A DNA stretch of 64,000 bases from Palaemon carinicauda (GCF_036898095.1 NC_090766.1:42780165-42844164); one strand, 5' to 3'; shown: positions 1-12,003, numbered from the stretch's first letter. A program made the numbers and translations. Notes: a model not told the origin generated them from the sequence alone.

Positions 1-2690
1 CTAACATCACTAAATGTTCAATCTTGCGCCACCCAACGGGAGTCATTTTAGTCAGGCAGGAAGCGATGCTTGGGGGAAATTGTTCGATAGAGTAACTAGG
101 CCGTAGCTTCAGCAACGGATGCATTATAATGACTTTTACCCTACCTAACATTTCATGATTATTACAGCAGTATTAAATGCAGCTGTACAGGATGTGTCCC
201 AACCAATTAAAAACTTAACAGAGTGGTAAGAATGTATATGGATGGGACAGTATTAATAGGACAAACGAACTCTTCATAACCAGGGACAATAAGGGCTCGA
301 TCTATCGTGAAATTTTGAAACTCGGCAGGAGCTATCCGTGACTTGTGTGCGGACCATGCTGAAAATATTGCCATGGTAAAGGTAAATCCTAATATGTGAA
401 ATGTTAAAATAACTTTATATTCTGGTGTCACCATAATAAAGAACATTTTCCCCTTAAAAAAGGATTTGATAAGTAATAAGAAAGATGTAGCCTGTCAGAG
501 TGTAAAGTATTTTAAGTACTAGGCCATGGAGCGGCACTGAAATGTGATCTGCTCATCAGAGTATATGAACAAGGGGATAGTTAAATCTCTTGCAAATTTT
601 TGGTAAACAAAAGCTGTAGTGTATTGTTTCATTGCTATTACTGGGTTTGGATTACGGTACCTTTTTTATGATTTTTTTTTATATGACTTGGAAATGAATT
701 TTAAAAAATAATTATATAAAATTAGACGTTTATAGTGTACTGTGTATTTTTTGGTGTTTCAAGTTACTTTACTAATGTATTAATAACTAAGCCCAATGCA
801 GTCCCATAGCTTTTCAGATAAGTAGTTAGCAAAAAATATGGTCCATGTAAGTGACTTGAAATTGTTTCATAATTAGTTGTAATTCATATCTCATCCTTAG
901 GATGGGTTATTGATCTGCAGTGGCTAGGTTCGCTTGCAAATATCATTGCTTCTCTGTCTGGTGTTTTTTTTTTTTGAATGAAGAATGGATATGTAGTCAT
1001 GCACTGGATGCCAATCATGCAAGTTGTTTTTGGACTACTGTACCTATAAATACACGAGAAATGCCTCTTCATTCCGAGAGGGAAATAGCCACTTGTCTGG
1101 TAGGTTCCCAAATCTAAAGATATATCTACCAAACCGAAACTAGATCTTTCAATTTGTTGGCATCGCATTTGAAGATATTGGAAATAGATAGGTAAGAAAG
1201 TCTCTCGTAACTGAAAATTTCTTCGATTGAAGATTGCATATGGCTGCTAATTCCGTAACGGAAAATTGAAAGTCAGACTCTGGTCCAGGAACATCACCTG
1301 TCTATGATTTTATGAACTTTCTTGGAGCTTACTCTGCTAGGGAGGTACATCAGAACTAGAATTAGTCAAATAAAGAAAGTTTAAAATAAAATGGGAATTT
1401 TAATAGGATATCAGGTTATTAGTAGTTGCCTACTGTATGTTATGGTGTTCAGAACTGTGGGTTTGAAGAGATCTGTATACATGTCCCCGTATAGTCTAGC
1501 ATAATATAGTACGACTTTCCAAGACCTAATTTTGAAGAAACTTACGTATTGCTTGGACGGCTACATAATTAGACAAACTACAATACAGTATGTCCGTTTT
1601 GTGTTGAAATAGGGTTTTATAAAACTGTTTTAATTCTGTCCATAGTAGTCTCATAGTATCATGAAATGAAAACGATTCCAACATTCATGATATCCATTGT
1701 TTACCATTCATAAGATGATCTAGGCTACTATTTGTGCTTTCCTAATCAGCTGATTAAGACAAACTAACAAAGGATGATTTTCCCTTAAACCTGATTTTTT
1801 ATACAGGTGTTACAAAGCAGATTTATAATATTACTATGTAAATCTATATCGCTGACTCATATCGAGAATATTTTAGTGTGTATACCTTGTTAAAAGTTTA
1901 ACACTTTAGTCTAGGTAGGCCCGCTTGTGGTAGAGGAAATATTAGATAAATGGACTTCTCCAGGGCTCAAAGATTAATTAAAAAGATATTGTCTAGTATA
2001 AAACATTAGGGGCTTTGGTGCCATTTCATTTTAATTATAGTATAGTATAGTATTAGATAAGAAATTTGGAATGATGTAATTAACTATATCTTTTCATAAC
2101 TACTATTTTGAACCCCATAACCTACATTCAGTGACAGCTAATATCCTAAAATCTTATTTTTGTTAAAAAAAATCCCTTTTATTAATGCCCTTCTGGTTTT
2201 TAACTTATGAAGGTGGTGTCCTGAATTTGATTTCCCATAATTAGTACTGGTAGACATTTCCAATCTCCAGTTGAGAAAGATTTTTATCGGCATGCAGTTG
2301 TTTCTTTGCCATTCTTTCACCTCTATATCTACAAATGCTAGCGCTGTCACTGACATTAAGAATTTCACGTTAATGTTTAATTAAACGAGATGTTTGTTGG
2401 AATAATTCCGAACTAATGCCTACAGTATTCCCTTTTTTGGATGGAATGAGAAGGGCTTCTGGCGTGTGTACTGTACAGTTGTTTTGTAGAGTTTAATTGT
2501 AATTTTGAGATCGGGTCAAACTATTAAATTCATCTGAAAAACAAAGTATCGGGAGGGGGATTTGTTCTGAAAGTTCGAAGGGTTGTGGCTTTTCTTGTTA
2601 CTTGGTTTGGGTTTAAATCCAACCCTCCACTGAAGTCGAGTGAACTACTTCTCGGGCGGGTCCATGTTAATCATCTAACGAAACATTTTC
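1..2690. other. AT-rich non-coding DNA, nothing recognised
   Basis: I see no exon chain, known protein motif, RNA gene or clear transposon end here. The open frames on both strands are short, lack recognisable domains and have base composition like their surroundings. A small TATAG repeat lies near 2038-2055. Confidence 0.55.
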
Positions 2691-2694
2691 ATTA

Positions 2695-2850
2695 TAACTT
2701 ATACGATTCTTTGATTGTAGCATCTTCCAAATCATATGATCTTGTGAAAAGTAATATCTTTAGTTTCTTCTTGAATTCAATTGCTCCCTTTAGGTCCTTC
2801 ATTTCAGTTGGCAGTTTATTATAATGTCTAGGCGCACAGTAGCTAAAAGC
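2695..2850 (-). mobile_element. LINE fragment: C-terminal tail of a reverse-transcriptase ORF
   Basis: The minus strand translates to SYCAPRHYNKLPTEMKDLKG followed by an FKKKLKILLF block. The pattern of an aromatic residue, APR, N.LP and F..LK is the conserved end of many non-LTR retrotransposon polymerase proteins. Only about 50 codons survive, with no catalytic RT motif, so this is a truncated remnant. The clade cannot be set from this piece. Confidence 0.6.
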
Positions 2851-3259
2851 TACTTTGCACAAACCCTCCTAATTTGGTAAGGGTAGATTCAGGAATCAGC
2901 AGGTAATGACCAGAATAAAATTATAACTTTGTCATCATTTTGAAAAAAAAAAAATATATGACAAATACAAACCATGTCAAATATTTTGATCAGTTCAAAT
3001 CTATAAAATTGCCAGTTTCCTCTTAGAGTCTTTTCTTCATAGGGAATATTACACTAATGAAGACTAAATCTTGTAAGGCATCATGGATATTTTGAGTTGC
3101 ACCCAAAATCTCCTCGACCTTATGGTTTCCGGGTAAAAATATTAGTAAATAGTCTAGATACATGTAGAAATAAAGTGCTCCCATGTAGAATATCAACCCC
3201 CTCCTTGGAAATTACAGGAAATATCTTTTTGTGAATATTTTATTGGTATAAAAAGTGGA

Positions 3260-4022
3260 TTTGTATATAGTAGTGCTTTTAATCGAAGAGGTGGACTTCC
3301 TCTAGTATCCTCTACATTTACTGCCAAACTATAGGGGATACTAACCACCGCTATTGAGAAATTAGCGTTGAAAGAGAGGGCAATTTTACCATTTGTAGTG
3401 ATGCAGGAAGTGTCCTACAAGCTTTAAAAGTTTTTGATTCTAATACGGTAACCTTTTAGTTTTAAAGATTTTAGAGTGGCTTTTTATTATTGGAATGTGG
3501 GGTACAGTATATCAGTTCGATTTTGTGGGGTTCCAGCACACGTAGGTGTTAGGAAATGAGAAGGCAGATTTACTGGCAAAGAGTAATGCAGCAGAGTTTC
3601 TACCAAGAAGGTATCCCATTCTTTGTAATGACTTTTAACTAGCATCAAGAATTTGGTGTATAATAATTGGCAGCAACGTTCTGATGATTTATAATTTAGC
3701 TCAAAATGATTAATGTTATATATCCCTTTGGAGAAATAACATGATGCCCCGAAAGTGGGAGACTGCTCTTTTGTCATTTCCGCATTGGTTGCACTCAGTT
3801 GACACACTAGTTTCTGCTAAATGGCTAACACCAACCATATTGCGATGTCTGTTTTGGTACCCTTGATGAGATATTTGTTGATTGAATGCCCTTCTTGTAG
3901 TACTGAAAGAAATAGACTTCTGTTTGAGGTGAGGATGCCAGGTTCATCCTTGCCAAGATTCTCGGACATGTCGTACCATAGTAGTGGATTTTTAAATTTA
4001 TTTCAGAAGCAGGTCTTCTGAA
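3260..4022 (+). mobile_element. Decayed LINE: RNase H domain and C-terminal tail
   Basis: Around 3515-3640 two neighbouring frames read VPAHVGV and GNEKADLLAK, the C-terminal signature of a retrotransposon RNase H domain, separated by a one-base frame change. Upstream, 3300-3440 resembles the middle of the same domain with stops. Downstream, 3840-4020 reads VPLMRYLLIECPSC, matching the cysteine-containing PL..RHLL.ECP tail that follows RNase H in such LINEs. The order RNase H then tail gives the plus orientation. It is frameshifted, has stops and is not functional. The presence of RNase H points to an I/Jockey-like group (inference). Confidence 0.6.
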
Positions 4023-4245
4023 AGCTTTCTAGCTGTTATAAAGAATGTTTTTGCTTTTATTGTTTTAAACTGAGTTACAATTTTATTTATTTGAAATAAA
4101 CAATATCCTTGTCAATGACCTTAGATGTCAGGATGCTAGATAACTTGTAATCTATCATTCAATCAATCTGCCATCACTTGGTCTTTGAAATATGAAATTT
4201 CTAGCTACACCTTCATTTTGATGTTTTCTTATGAGGGCCAGCTGA

Positions 4246-5395
4246 CTAATGCCTTTTTTTCAAGGACAGGACTTTGACATTCATACTACTTAACGTGACT
4301 TAGGACAACTCCAAACTCCATAGGATTTTTGCCTCTGACCTTCAGTTTTGCGATACCAGGGCTATTAATCCTGAAAATTAATGCTTTTCAAATTTTATCG
4401 CCTCCCTTGATAATTAATATTAAGATCTGGGATTACTGCCCAATGTAGGCCTGATGTGTATCTCCAATCAAATGAGCTTTTTTTTTCTTAGTAATTTTTT
4501 TGCCAGATATGAATTTTTTCATTATGGTAAAAAAATGAACCCTAAAAATCGGGGAGAAAAAAATGAACCAAAAATTGGAAAAAGGGCAACATTTGATTGC
4601 TTTATTCTCTTAAGTTAGATACCAAATTTATATGCTATTTCTTTAAAACTAGGGAGAAGATAGGATTTGAAGGTCAATAAGTATAGTTTTGAGATACGGG
4701 CGTTCAAAGTTTTCCTTTGTATTATTACAAAGACAATATTGATAAATCATGATTATTATGAATATTGTTCCTTTTTTGATGTTAATGAACCAAAACAGTT
4801 ATTTATCATAATTTAATTATAAATGAAGATCCCTTTGCTCAATATCTTGCTTCTTTTGGCGAGACGATGGATCCTTCTTCATCTTTCCTTCTGTAATTTT
4901 GCCGATATTACCCACATATGAACTCTTATTAGAGCGAATTTTCTTCTTTATGTTAGCGAGATGTTGAAATTTCTTTTCCTATTTTGTATGATGAGATTCT
5001 TGCCAAAAGCGAGAAAAACAAGACGTAAAAACGAGTGAACGTCAGAGGTCAAACTCAAACGTGTACTCTCAATGAGGTTTGTTCTAGGGTGTAATTACCA
5101 TGTAATACGTCCTATTATGACTCATGGAATCTATATAGATGCCATTGCTCACGGTTTGTTTTATATTAGAATGTAATTATAGAAATTTGCGATAAGATAT
5201 ACGGCATTTTCTTGTAGGGAACAATATTCTTGATTTATTGAGTTACTTTTACGAATTAACCTGTAGCGATGAAAGTAAGAGGAATTTTGACAAAATGTTT
5301 CGTATAAGCATTCTCCATTGTCATACGAAGCTCAGTGAATTTTTTCAGGATTTTGTATCTGTATTGGGATACCGGCCAGGCCCCTTAATGTACAG
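4246..5395 (+). repeat. Interspersed ~1.2 kb repeat, copy A (empty TTAA site)
   Basis: From the AAGGACAGGACTTTGACATTC block to the TACCGGCCAGGCCCCTTAA block this stretch is collinear with 9236-10712. Shared landmarks include ATAGGATTTTTGCCTCTGACC, AAACTAGGGAGAAG and GAAGATCCCTTTGCTCAATAT. A third partial copy lies at 45530-45722. At the point where copy B carries a MITE, this copy has a single uninterrupted TTAA (around 4781). No coding frame survives and the class is unknown. Confidence 0.75.
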
Positions 5396-5525
5396 TTAGC
5401 ACCACAGTTTTAGTACTTTCATTGTTGACGACGACATTTTGCATCTCGCGTTGTGACCAGGACCTTCATCTTGGTGATATAAACAAAAATAGATTATTTA
5501 AATTGCTCTAGCGACCTGAATATTT

Positions 5526-5796
5526 GAGCTATGGCAAGCATCTCTTCTGGGAGGACACGCCCAAAGTAACACCATAGTTCTCTAGTCTTGGGTAGTGCCA
5601 TAGCATCTGTACCATGGTCTTCCACTTTCTTGGATCATAGTTCTTTTGTATGAGTGGACACTCGGGCACACTATTTTATACCTTTCTTTATTTCCTTTCC
5701 TCGCTGTGCTATTTTCCCGTATTAGAGCCCTTGGGATTATAGCATCCTGTTTTTTAAACTAAGATTGTAGCTTAGCTAGTAATGAAGATAATATAG
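5526..5796 (+). mobile_element. 5'-truncated SINE copy
   Basis: Begins with a GCTATGGCAAGCATCTCTTC block and ends with the TAGCTTAGCTAGTAAT tail. It matches the 3' half of the fuller copies at 10949-11584, 17545-18165 (reversed) and 41700-42257. The 5' half is missing. The tail runs into a degenerate AT-rich stretch instead of a clean AAT repeat. Confidence 0.65.
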
Positions 5797-5799
5797 CAT

Positions 5800-6612
5800 T
5801 CAATTAGGTTCTTTTTTTAGCAAAGATTATATTTTGATAGAATAATCAGAATCCCAAGGAAATATGTCAAAAGTGATAAATTTTGAGTTATGCTGTGTGA
5901 AAATTGTGCAGCCTTAAATATTCGCTAAAATGATTAAAAAGAGATAGGATTGAGACGTTTGTTGCTTTTTTTTTTTCTTTTTCCTGTACGAATAAGGTTT
6001 ACAGTATTTCTATTTTACCCCGAGATGCAGATTATGAAAGAAATATCATAAAAATTGACGCCAAAACCTTAATTGCTAGAAAATATTTTTTTCTTTTAGT
6101 TCTTCAGGACCATGTCTGCAGTGGCATAACTAAGGCTCAAACACTAGCATGGGCCTATTTCACACAAAGTCTCAATTCTTTATTTTGAATAAAAAAAAAA
6201 CCTATTTGGATAACCTCGGGGACATAACAGCTGTTGCCAAAGAGCTATTAAAATTTGACTAGCGCACAAACTCATCAGTAGTCTTCATGTTGAAACAAAT
6301 GGAAGTGATGGTATAATAAGAATGTTTGCAGAAGAGAAACATCTTACTGAAACTAGAGCATCAAAAAACTATAAAAAATGATCAAGATAATCTGTTCCAG
6401 AGTGAAGTTAGCTGATAAGCCACATACTTCATTTAGGCAATAATGGGCTGGTTCTAATAAGAGAAAATAATTTTTCCTTACACTAATGTACTCCATCATC
6501 CTTTTTATAGAAGGTTACTATTCAGCTATGTTGTGAGCTAGAAAGCTCCTATTAAAAGAATCAACTTTTTATAGTTGGGAAAATTGCTTCTAAAATGTGT
6601 CATATTCAACAT
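5800..6612. other. AT-rich spacer, nothing recognised
   Basis: No coding or repeat signal that I can support. Short poly-T and poly-A runs only. Confidence 0.5.
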
Positions 6613-7500
6613 AGTCCATCAGTTTTGACTAAACTTGGTACTTCCAACTGGTCCATCGGTTTTGACTAGACTTGGTACTTCCAACTGGTCCATCGGTTTT
6701 GACTAGACTTGGTACTTCCAACTGGTCCATCGGTTTTGACTAGACTTGGTACTTCCAACTGGTCCATCGGTTTTGACTAGACTTGGTACTTCCAACTGGT
6801 CCATCGGTTTTCACTAGACTTGGTACTTCCAACTGGTCCATCGGTTTTGACTAGACTTGGTACTTCCAACTGGTCCATCGGTTTTGACTAGACTTGGTAC
6901 TTCCAACTGGTCCATCGGTTTTGACTAGACTTGGTACTTCCAACTGGTCCATCGGTTTTGACTAGACTTGGTACTTCCAACTGGTCCATCGGTTTTGACT
7001 AGACTTGGTACTTCCAACTGGTCCATCGGTTTTGACTAGACTTGGTACTTCCAACTGGTCCATCGGTTTTGACTAGACTTGGTACTTCCAACTGGTCCAT
7101 CGGTTTTGACTAGACTTGGTACCTCCAACTGGTCCATCGGTTTTGACTAGACTTGGTACTTCCAACTGGTCCATCGGTTTTGACTAGACTTGGTACTTCC
7201 AACTGGTCCATCGGTTTTCACTAGACTTGGTACTTCCAACTGGTCCATCGGTTTTGACTAGACTTGGTACTTCCAACTGGTCCATCGGTTTTCACTAGAC
7301 TTGGTACTTCCAACTGGTCCATCGGTTTTCACTAGACTTGGTACTTCCAACTGGTCCATCGGTTTTGACTAGACTTGGTACTTCCAACTGGTCCATCGGT
7401 TTTCACTAGACTTGGTACTTCCAACTGGTCCATCGGTTTTGACTAGACTTGGTACTTCCAACTGGTCCATCGGTTTTGACTAGACTTGGTACTTCCAACT
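6613..7500 (+). repeat. 37-bp minisatellite, 24 units
   Basis: A tandem array of a 37-bp unit containing GGTCCATCGGTTTTGACTAG. Unit starts fall at 6613 + 37n with no insertion or deletion, giving 24 full units that end at 7500. Unit 1 is the most divergent. Units 6, 17, 19, 20 and 22 carry C instead of G at unit position 15 (TTTTCACT); unit 14 has an extra T-to-C change at 7123. The unit length is not a multiple of three, so the array is not a coding repeat. Confidence 0.97.
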
Positions 7501-8685
7501 GGCATTTTGCCACATATACATCAGGAAGTTTGTGGAATCATTGTTCACATTTGGTAGTAATCAGCCGAATCCCTCTCAAACTTCTTTGTAGAATGAACAT
7601 GTATGTGTATAGGATAAAGTATGAGGAAGTGTTTTGCAGAAAATAGGCCTTAGATTTTGATGTAGGTATCTGGTTTTTACAAAATAGTATTTGAAATTTG
7701 TATAGGAATTATAAAAGTCACTTTACAAGGCGAAAATCCAACCTGCATTGAAAATTGTGTTTTGTCAGGTCGTGCGGATTTTATTAATGACGGGTTGGGT
7801 ATTATAGTAGTGTTTATAAAACTACCATTGTTTTAAAATACCAAGTGAAGGGCAAACCCTGTTTCAGTGATGACATTAGATGCTGGAGGTTTATTATCTT
7901 TGGAAATGTAATATCAGATTTGATTTGAAATAATGCACATTAGATTTGACTTCAAATAACCTTACGGTGCTAAGATTTGTTGTGCAGGCATCCTTTCATC
8001 TGAAAAGGAATAGAATTTGATCTTTTAAAGAAACCCTATCTTGTACAGCCCTGGAACATGAATGGTATCCTACCTTCAAATCTGCACTCTGTTGTAAACT
8101 TAATAGTTCCTCTTTTGTGTAAACTAGATGGGTGTCACTCGCTGTATAAATGAAAGGCAACCCTTTTCTGGAAGGCAAACTTACCTACTATAGCTTTTTG
8201 TTCCTGTGAAATTAAAACCTCTTTACTGGACCAGATGCTTATGGAGGTTTAGATCCATATGGTTTATATATATATACAAATTTTTTTTTCTTAAAGAGCT
8301 GGTTTCTTAGCTTTGAAGCTGTTGTCAAGATCATGATCGTTTTGCAATCTTAGTTATGTTACTCAGTTAGGTACCTCTAGTCGCTAATTGGCCATTTTCC
8401 ATAAATCCCAAACCTAAATTTATTGATGTCTAAGAGCAAATAGTCTTAAATAAATACGCTATGCAGAAGAAACTTTATCCATGTTTCTGTTTATAGTTTC
8501 GGTTATGCAAAGGCCTTGGAGATAGTGATGTGCTACTTACATTTTTCAACATACAGAAATGTCTTTATGATGGTGTGTGGAAGTTTTTATGATTAGCCTT
8601 GATTAAAGAGCTGCTATTGACTGTTAATCAGAAGGCCCTTGTTTTCAAAAACATTTTGGAGTAGTTGGGTCTCATTTTAATTACA
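7501..8685. other. Unassigned AT-rich DNA
   Basis: No supported gene. A short open frame running out of the minisatellite at 7449-7646 is an accident of the repeat. Confidence 0.5.
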
Positions 8686-8689
8686 TACA

Positions 8690-8825
8690 TGTACCAAGGC
8701 ACTTCCCCCCAATTTTGGTGGGTAGCCGACATCCAACAAATGAAACAAAAAAGGGATCTTTCCTCTCTACGTTCCTCCCTGCCTGACAATGGACTCAAGG
8801 AATGTAGATAGGAAAGGTCCCCTTA
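8690..8825 (-). mobile_element. 5'-truncated RTE-like LINE 3' end with fold-back
   Basis: The block from ACCAAGGCACTTCC to GTAGCCGACATCCAACAAATG matches the 3' untranslated end of the full LINE at 58535-61880, in the same minus orientation. The 3' end is on the left, against CATACATG-type DNA. After the match, the sequence from about 8753 to 8822 folds back on itself: an arm containing TTTCCTCTCTACGTTCCT is followed by its near reverse complement AGGAATGTAGATAGGAAA. Confidence 0.7.
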
Positions 8826-8829
8826 TTTT

Positions 8830-9235
8830 AGTAATTTTTATAAAAGGTTGCAGAGTTAATAATGGCATCATAGTGAGTGTAGTAATGTAATATCCAATGT
8901 AATGTTCGATATGTTTCATACGATATACTCAAGATATGTTTTTTGTTCAGAAGACAGATGATGCATCTGTTTTCATCACTTCCATCTCCTGAATGTAGAC
9001 CTATGAGTGTTAATCACTTGAGAGATCTTAGACAAAACTAGTGCACGATGTTAAGGTTGATGAAGTAGAATCCTAAAAGTATGATTGTAAGTAGGTCAAG
9101 GACAATGCTGTTTTAACATCCAAATCTTTTCATTGATAATGTCTCTTACCATTTACTTTTGAAATTTTTTTTTTTTCTATTTCACAAAAAAGGACATATT
9201 GGGAGTGTTTAAGGAGGCCGGCAGGCTATTGCCAT
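8830..9235. other. Short unassigned spacer
   Basis: No supported feature between the LINE fragment and repeat copy B. Confidence 0.45.
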
Positions 9236-10712
9236 TTTTTTAAGGACAGGACTTTGACATTCATACCACTTGATAAGGTGACTTGGGATGATAAGTTGAC
9301 TTGGGATATCACCAAACTGCATAGGATTTTTGCCTCTGACCTTCGGTTTTGCGACGCTAGGGCGATTTATCCTTGAAATGGGTGTTTTTCATTTTCTATC
9401 TCCTTCTTTGATTATCAATATTAAAACCTGGGATTAATACCCTTTATAGACTTGATGTTGACCTCCAATAAAATAGCAAATTTTTTTTTCTGAGTCATTT
9501 TTTTGCTTGATAAGAATTTTTACATTATGGTAAAAAATAAACCCTATAAATCAGGGGAAAAAACTAAGAAAAAATATGAAAAAAAAATTGTTTTATGTCT
9601 TTCTAATGTATATACCAAATTTCAATGCTATATCTTAAAAACTAGGGAGAAGTTAGAATTTCAAGGTCAATAAGTATATTTTGAGATAAGAGCATTCAAA
9701 GTTTTCCTTTGTATTTTTAAAAAAAAATATTAAGTCATTATGTATTTTATGTTCTCTTTTGGATATTAACCCTTTTACCCCCAGGCTATTTGGAACTTTC
9801 CAACCCTTTACCCCCAGGATACCCCCAGGGTTTTTTTTTTTTTCCAAGCATATTTTGCAATATAATTTATTTAAATTGCTCTAACGGCCTTAATTTTCGT
9901 CATTGAGAGGTCAGATTGGTCTCATTCTCTTGGAAAATGCCTGAAATTTCTGAAAAAATTATCAAAAATATGCAAAAAAAATATACTGTAAATAGCAGTT
10001 TTTTGCAAGGACGTACCGGTATGTCCATGGGGGTAAAGGGATGGGTTTTGTGAAACGTACCAGTACGTTCTTTGGGGGTAAAAGGGTTAATAAATAAAAC
10101 TATTTTATTTTTTCATAATTTAATCATAAATGAAGATCCCTTTGCTCAATATTTTGCTTCTTTCGACTCCATGTCTCTCCTTCACTAACTTCGCTAATAT
10201 TGCCGACATTACCCTCCTCTGAACTCTTATTAGAGCAAATTTTCTTCTTCCTTATGTTAGCGAGATGTTGAAATTATCTTTTCCTCTTTTGCATGGTGAA
10301 ATTCTTGCCGAAACCGAGGAAAACAGACGTAAAAACGAGTGAATATCAAAGGTCAAACTCAAAGTGTACCAAGAGGTTTGTGCTACCACTGAAGCCCGAA
10401 GGGTGTTATTATCCTTATAATACCTCGTCTTGTGACTCTGGGAATCTGTACAGATGTCATTGCTCACTATTTGTTCTATATTGAAATGCAATTAGTTATC
10501 AAAATCTATGATAACAGAAATAACTGCATTTTCTTGTTTTTTGTTTGAGTTACTTTTACTGATTACCCTGTAACTATGTAAGCAAGAGGAACTTTGACAA
10601 AATATTCCGTATACGCATTCCCCATTGCCATAGAGGAAGCAGATTGAATTTTGTCAGGATTTTGGTTTTCGTTCTATACCCCTATATATTGGTATACCGG
10701 TCAGGTCCCTTA
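9236..10712 (+). repeat. Interspersed ~1.2 kb repeat, copy B (split by a MITE)
   Basis: Collinear with copy A (4246-5395) apart from an extra 321 bp (the 317-bp MITE at 9770-10086 plus one duplicated TTAA). It starts at TTAAGGACAGGAC (TTAA at 9240-9243) and ends at CAGGTCCCTTAAG (TTAA at 10710-10713). The ends could therefore themselves be those of an old TTAA-type element, but the terminal inverted similarity is weak. No intact coding frame. Confidence 0.75.
9770..10086. mobile_element. 317-bp TTAA-flanked MITE (piggyBac-type)
   Basis: Bounded by TTAA at 9766-9769 and 10087-10090. The termini are inverted: CCCTTTTACCCCCA on the left and its exact reverse complement TGGGGGTAAAAGGG on the right. 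A second, internal pair of CCCTTTACCCCCA blocks lies further in on each arm, and GTACCGGTA/GTACCAGTAC palindromes lie in the right arm. There is no coding capacity. TTAA duplication is the hallmark of piggyBac-superfamily transposition, so the superfamily assignment rests on the target site and short inverted repeats, not on a transposase. Confidence 0.9.
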
Positions 10713-10948
10713 AGATTTTTCGGTGATCAATCTATCCCTGTAGGAACCCTCGTGGCTAAAGCTTTCTGCTTTTCCAACAAGCGTTTTAGCTCGTGTAGTA
10801 CTGTGATAACGATGATATTCGCTAATTTTCTCAAACTTTTAGTAAATATCCGAGAAATGTAGTTTCCTACTACGGTATTACAATGGTTACCAAAATTTTG
10901 TAGAGATTGTATGCTGTTGGTTGCAGTTCTTATTACCTGTAAATAACA

Positions 10949-11584
10949 CTTGAGATACTACCGCTAGAGTGTTATTAGGTCCTTTGACTGGCCAGACAAT
11001 AATACATTGGGTCCTTCTCTGGTTACGGTTCATTTTCCTCTTTGCGTGCACATACACAGAATATTTTCCTATTTGCCTAAACATCACAGAATATTTTCCT
11101 ATTTGCCTACACATACACAGAATATTCTGGCCTATTCTTTACATATTCTCCTCTGTTCTTGTACACCTGACAACACTGAGCTTACCTAACAATTCTTCTT
11201 CCTCTTGGTAAGGGTAGAAGAGGCTCTAGCTATGGTAAGCAGCTCTTCTAGGAGAAGGACACTCCAAAATCAAACCATTCTTCTCTAGTCTTGGGTAGTG
11301 CCATAGCCTCTTTACCATGGTCTTCCACTGTCTTGGGTTAGAGTTCTCTTGCTTGAGGGGACAACCTGGCACATTATTCTATATTTCTATTCCTCTCGTT
11401 ATTTTGAAGTTTTTATAGTTTATATACGAGAGATTTATTGTACCATCATTGTTCTTTAATATTCTAAGTTTTTCCTTATTTCCTTTCCTCACTGGGCTAT
11501 TTTCCCTGTTGGAGCCCTCGGGCTTATAGCATCCTGCTTTTCCAACTAGGGTTTTAGCTTAGCAAATAATAGTAATTATAATAA
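10949..11584 (+). mobile_element. SINE-like element, near full length
   Basis: Starts at TGAGATACTACCGCTAGAG, passes through CCTTTGACTGGCCAGACAAT, a TCTTCTAGGAGAAGGACACTCC block and GTCTTGGGTAGTGCCATAGCC, and ends with GGAGCCCTCGGGCTTATAGC plus TTTTAGCTTAGCAAATAATAG and an A/T-rich trinucleotide-like tail. Copies elsewhere in the window: 5526-5796, 11585-11858, 17545-18165 (minus) and 41700-42257. There is no open frame. I did not find a convincing Pol III A/B box pair, so SINE is inferred from length, lack of coding and the tail shared with a LINE. Confidence 0.75.
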
Positions 11585-11858
11585 TAGTCTTGGGTAGAGT
11601 ATGTGCCACTGTCTTGGGTTAGTTCTCTTTCTTGAGGGTACAGTCGAGCACACTATTCTATCTTATTTCTCCTCCTCTTGTTTTGTGTAAGTTTGTATAG
11701 TTTACATAGGAGATATTTATTTTGTAGTTGTTACTCTTAAAATATTTTCTTTTCTTTTTTCCTTTCCTCACTGTGCTATTTTCCCTGTTGAAGATCCTGG
11801 GCATAGCATCCTGCTTTTCCAACCATGGTTGTAGCTTAGCAAGTACTGTAATAATAAT
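11585..11858 (+). mobile_element. Second, truncated SINE copy inserted in the first copy's tail
   Basis: Repeats the 3' part of the preceding copy (CACTGTCTTGGGTTAG onward) and ends with a second TAGCTTAGCAAGTACTGTAAT tail. It sits immediately after the AT-rich tail of 10949-11584 in the same orientation. Confidence 0.7.
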
Positions 11859-12003
11859 GTTAATGGTTGTAATAAAGGGTGACTTCATTGATAAAGATCC
11901 ATTATTTTAAATACTCTTATGTAGGCTGGATTCAAGATAACTAAATTCTATAATTTAGAAGTTAACATTACAGCACATTATATCAATATCTTAATCCCAA
12001 CAT

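Noticed and set aside
5488..5525. Fragment of the TTAA MITE beside the 5.5-kb SINE
   Set aside because: About 27 bp (TTTAAATTGCTCTA..G.CCT.AAT) resemble the MITE interior, too short to separate from chance or shared AT-rich sequence.
10949..11060. tRNA-derived head with Pol III boxes in the SINE
   Set aside because: GGTTACGGTTC only loosely resembles a B box and no matching A box is at the right distance, so I do not claim a tRNA origin.
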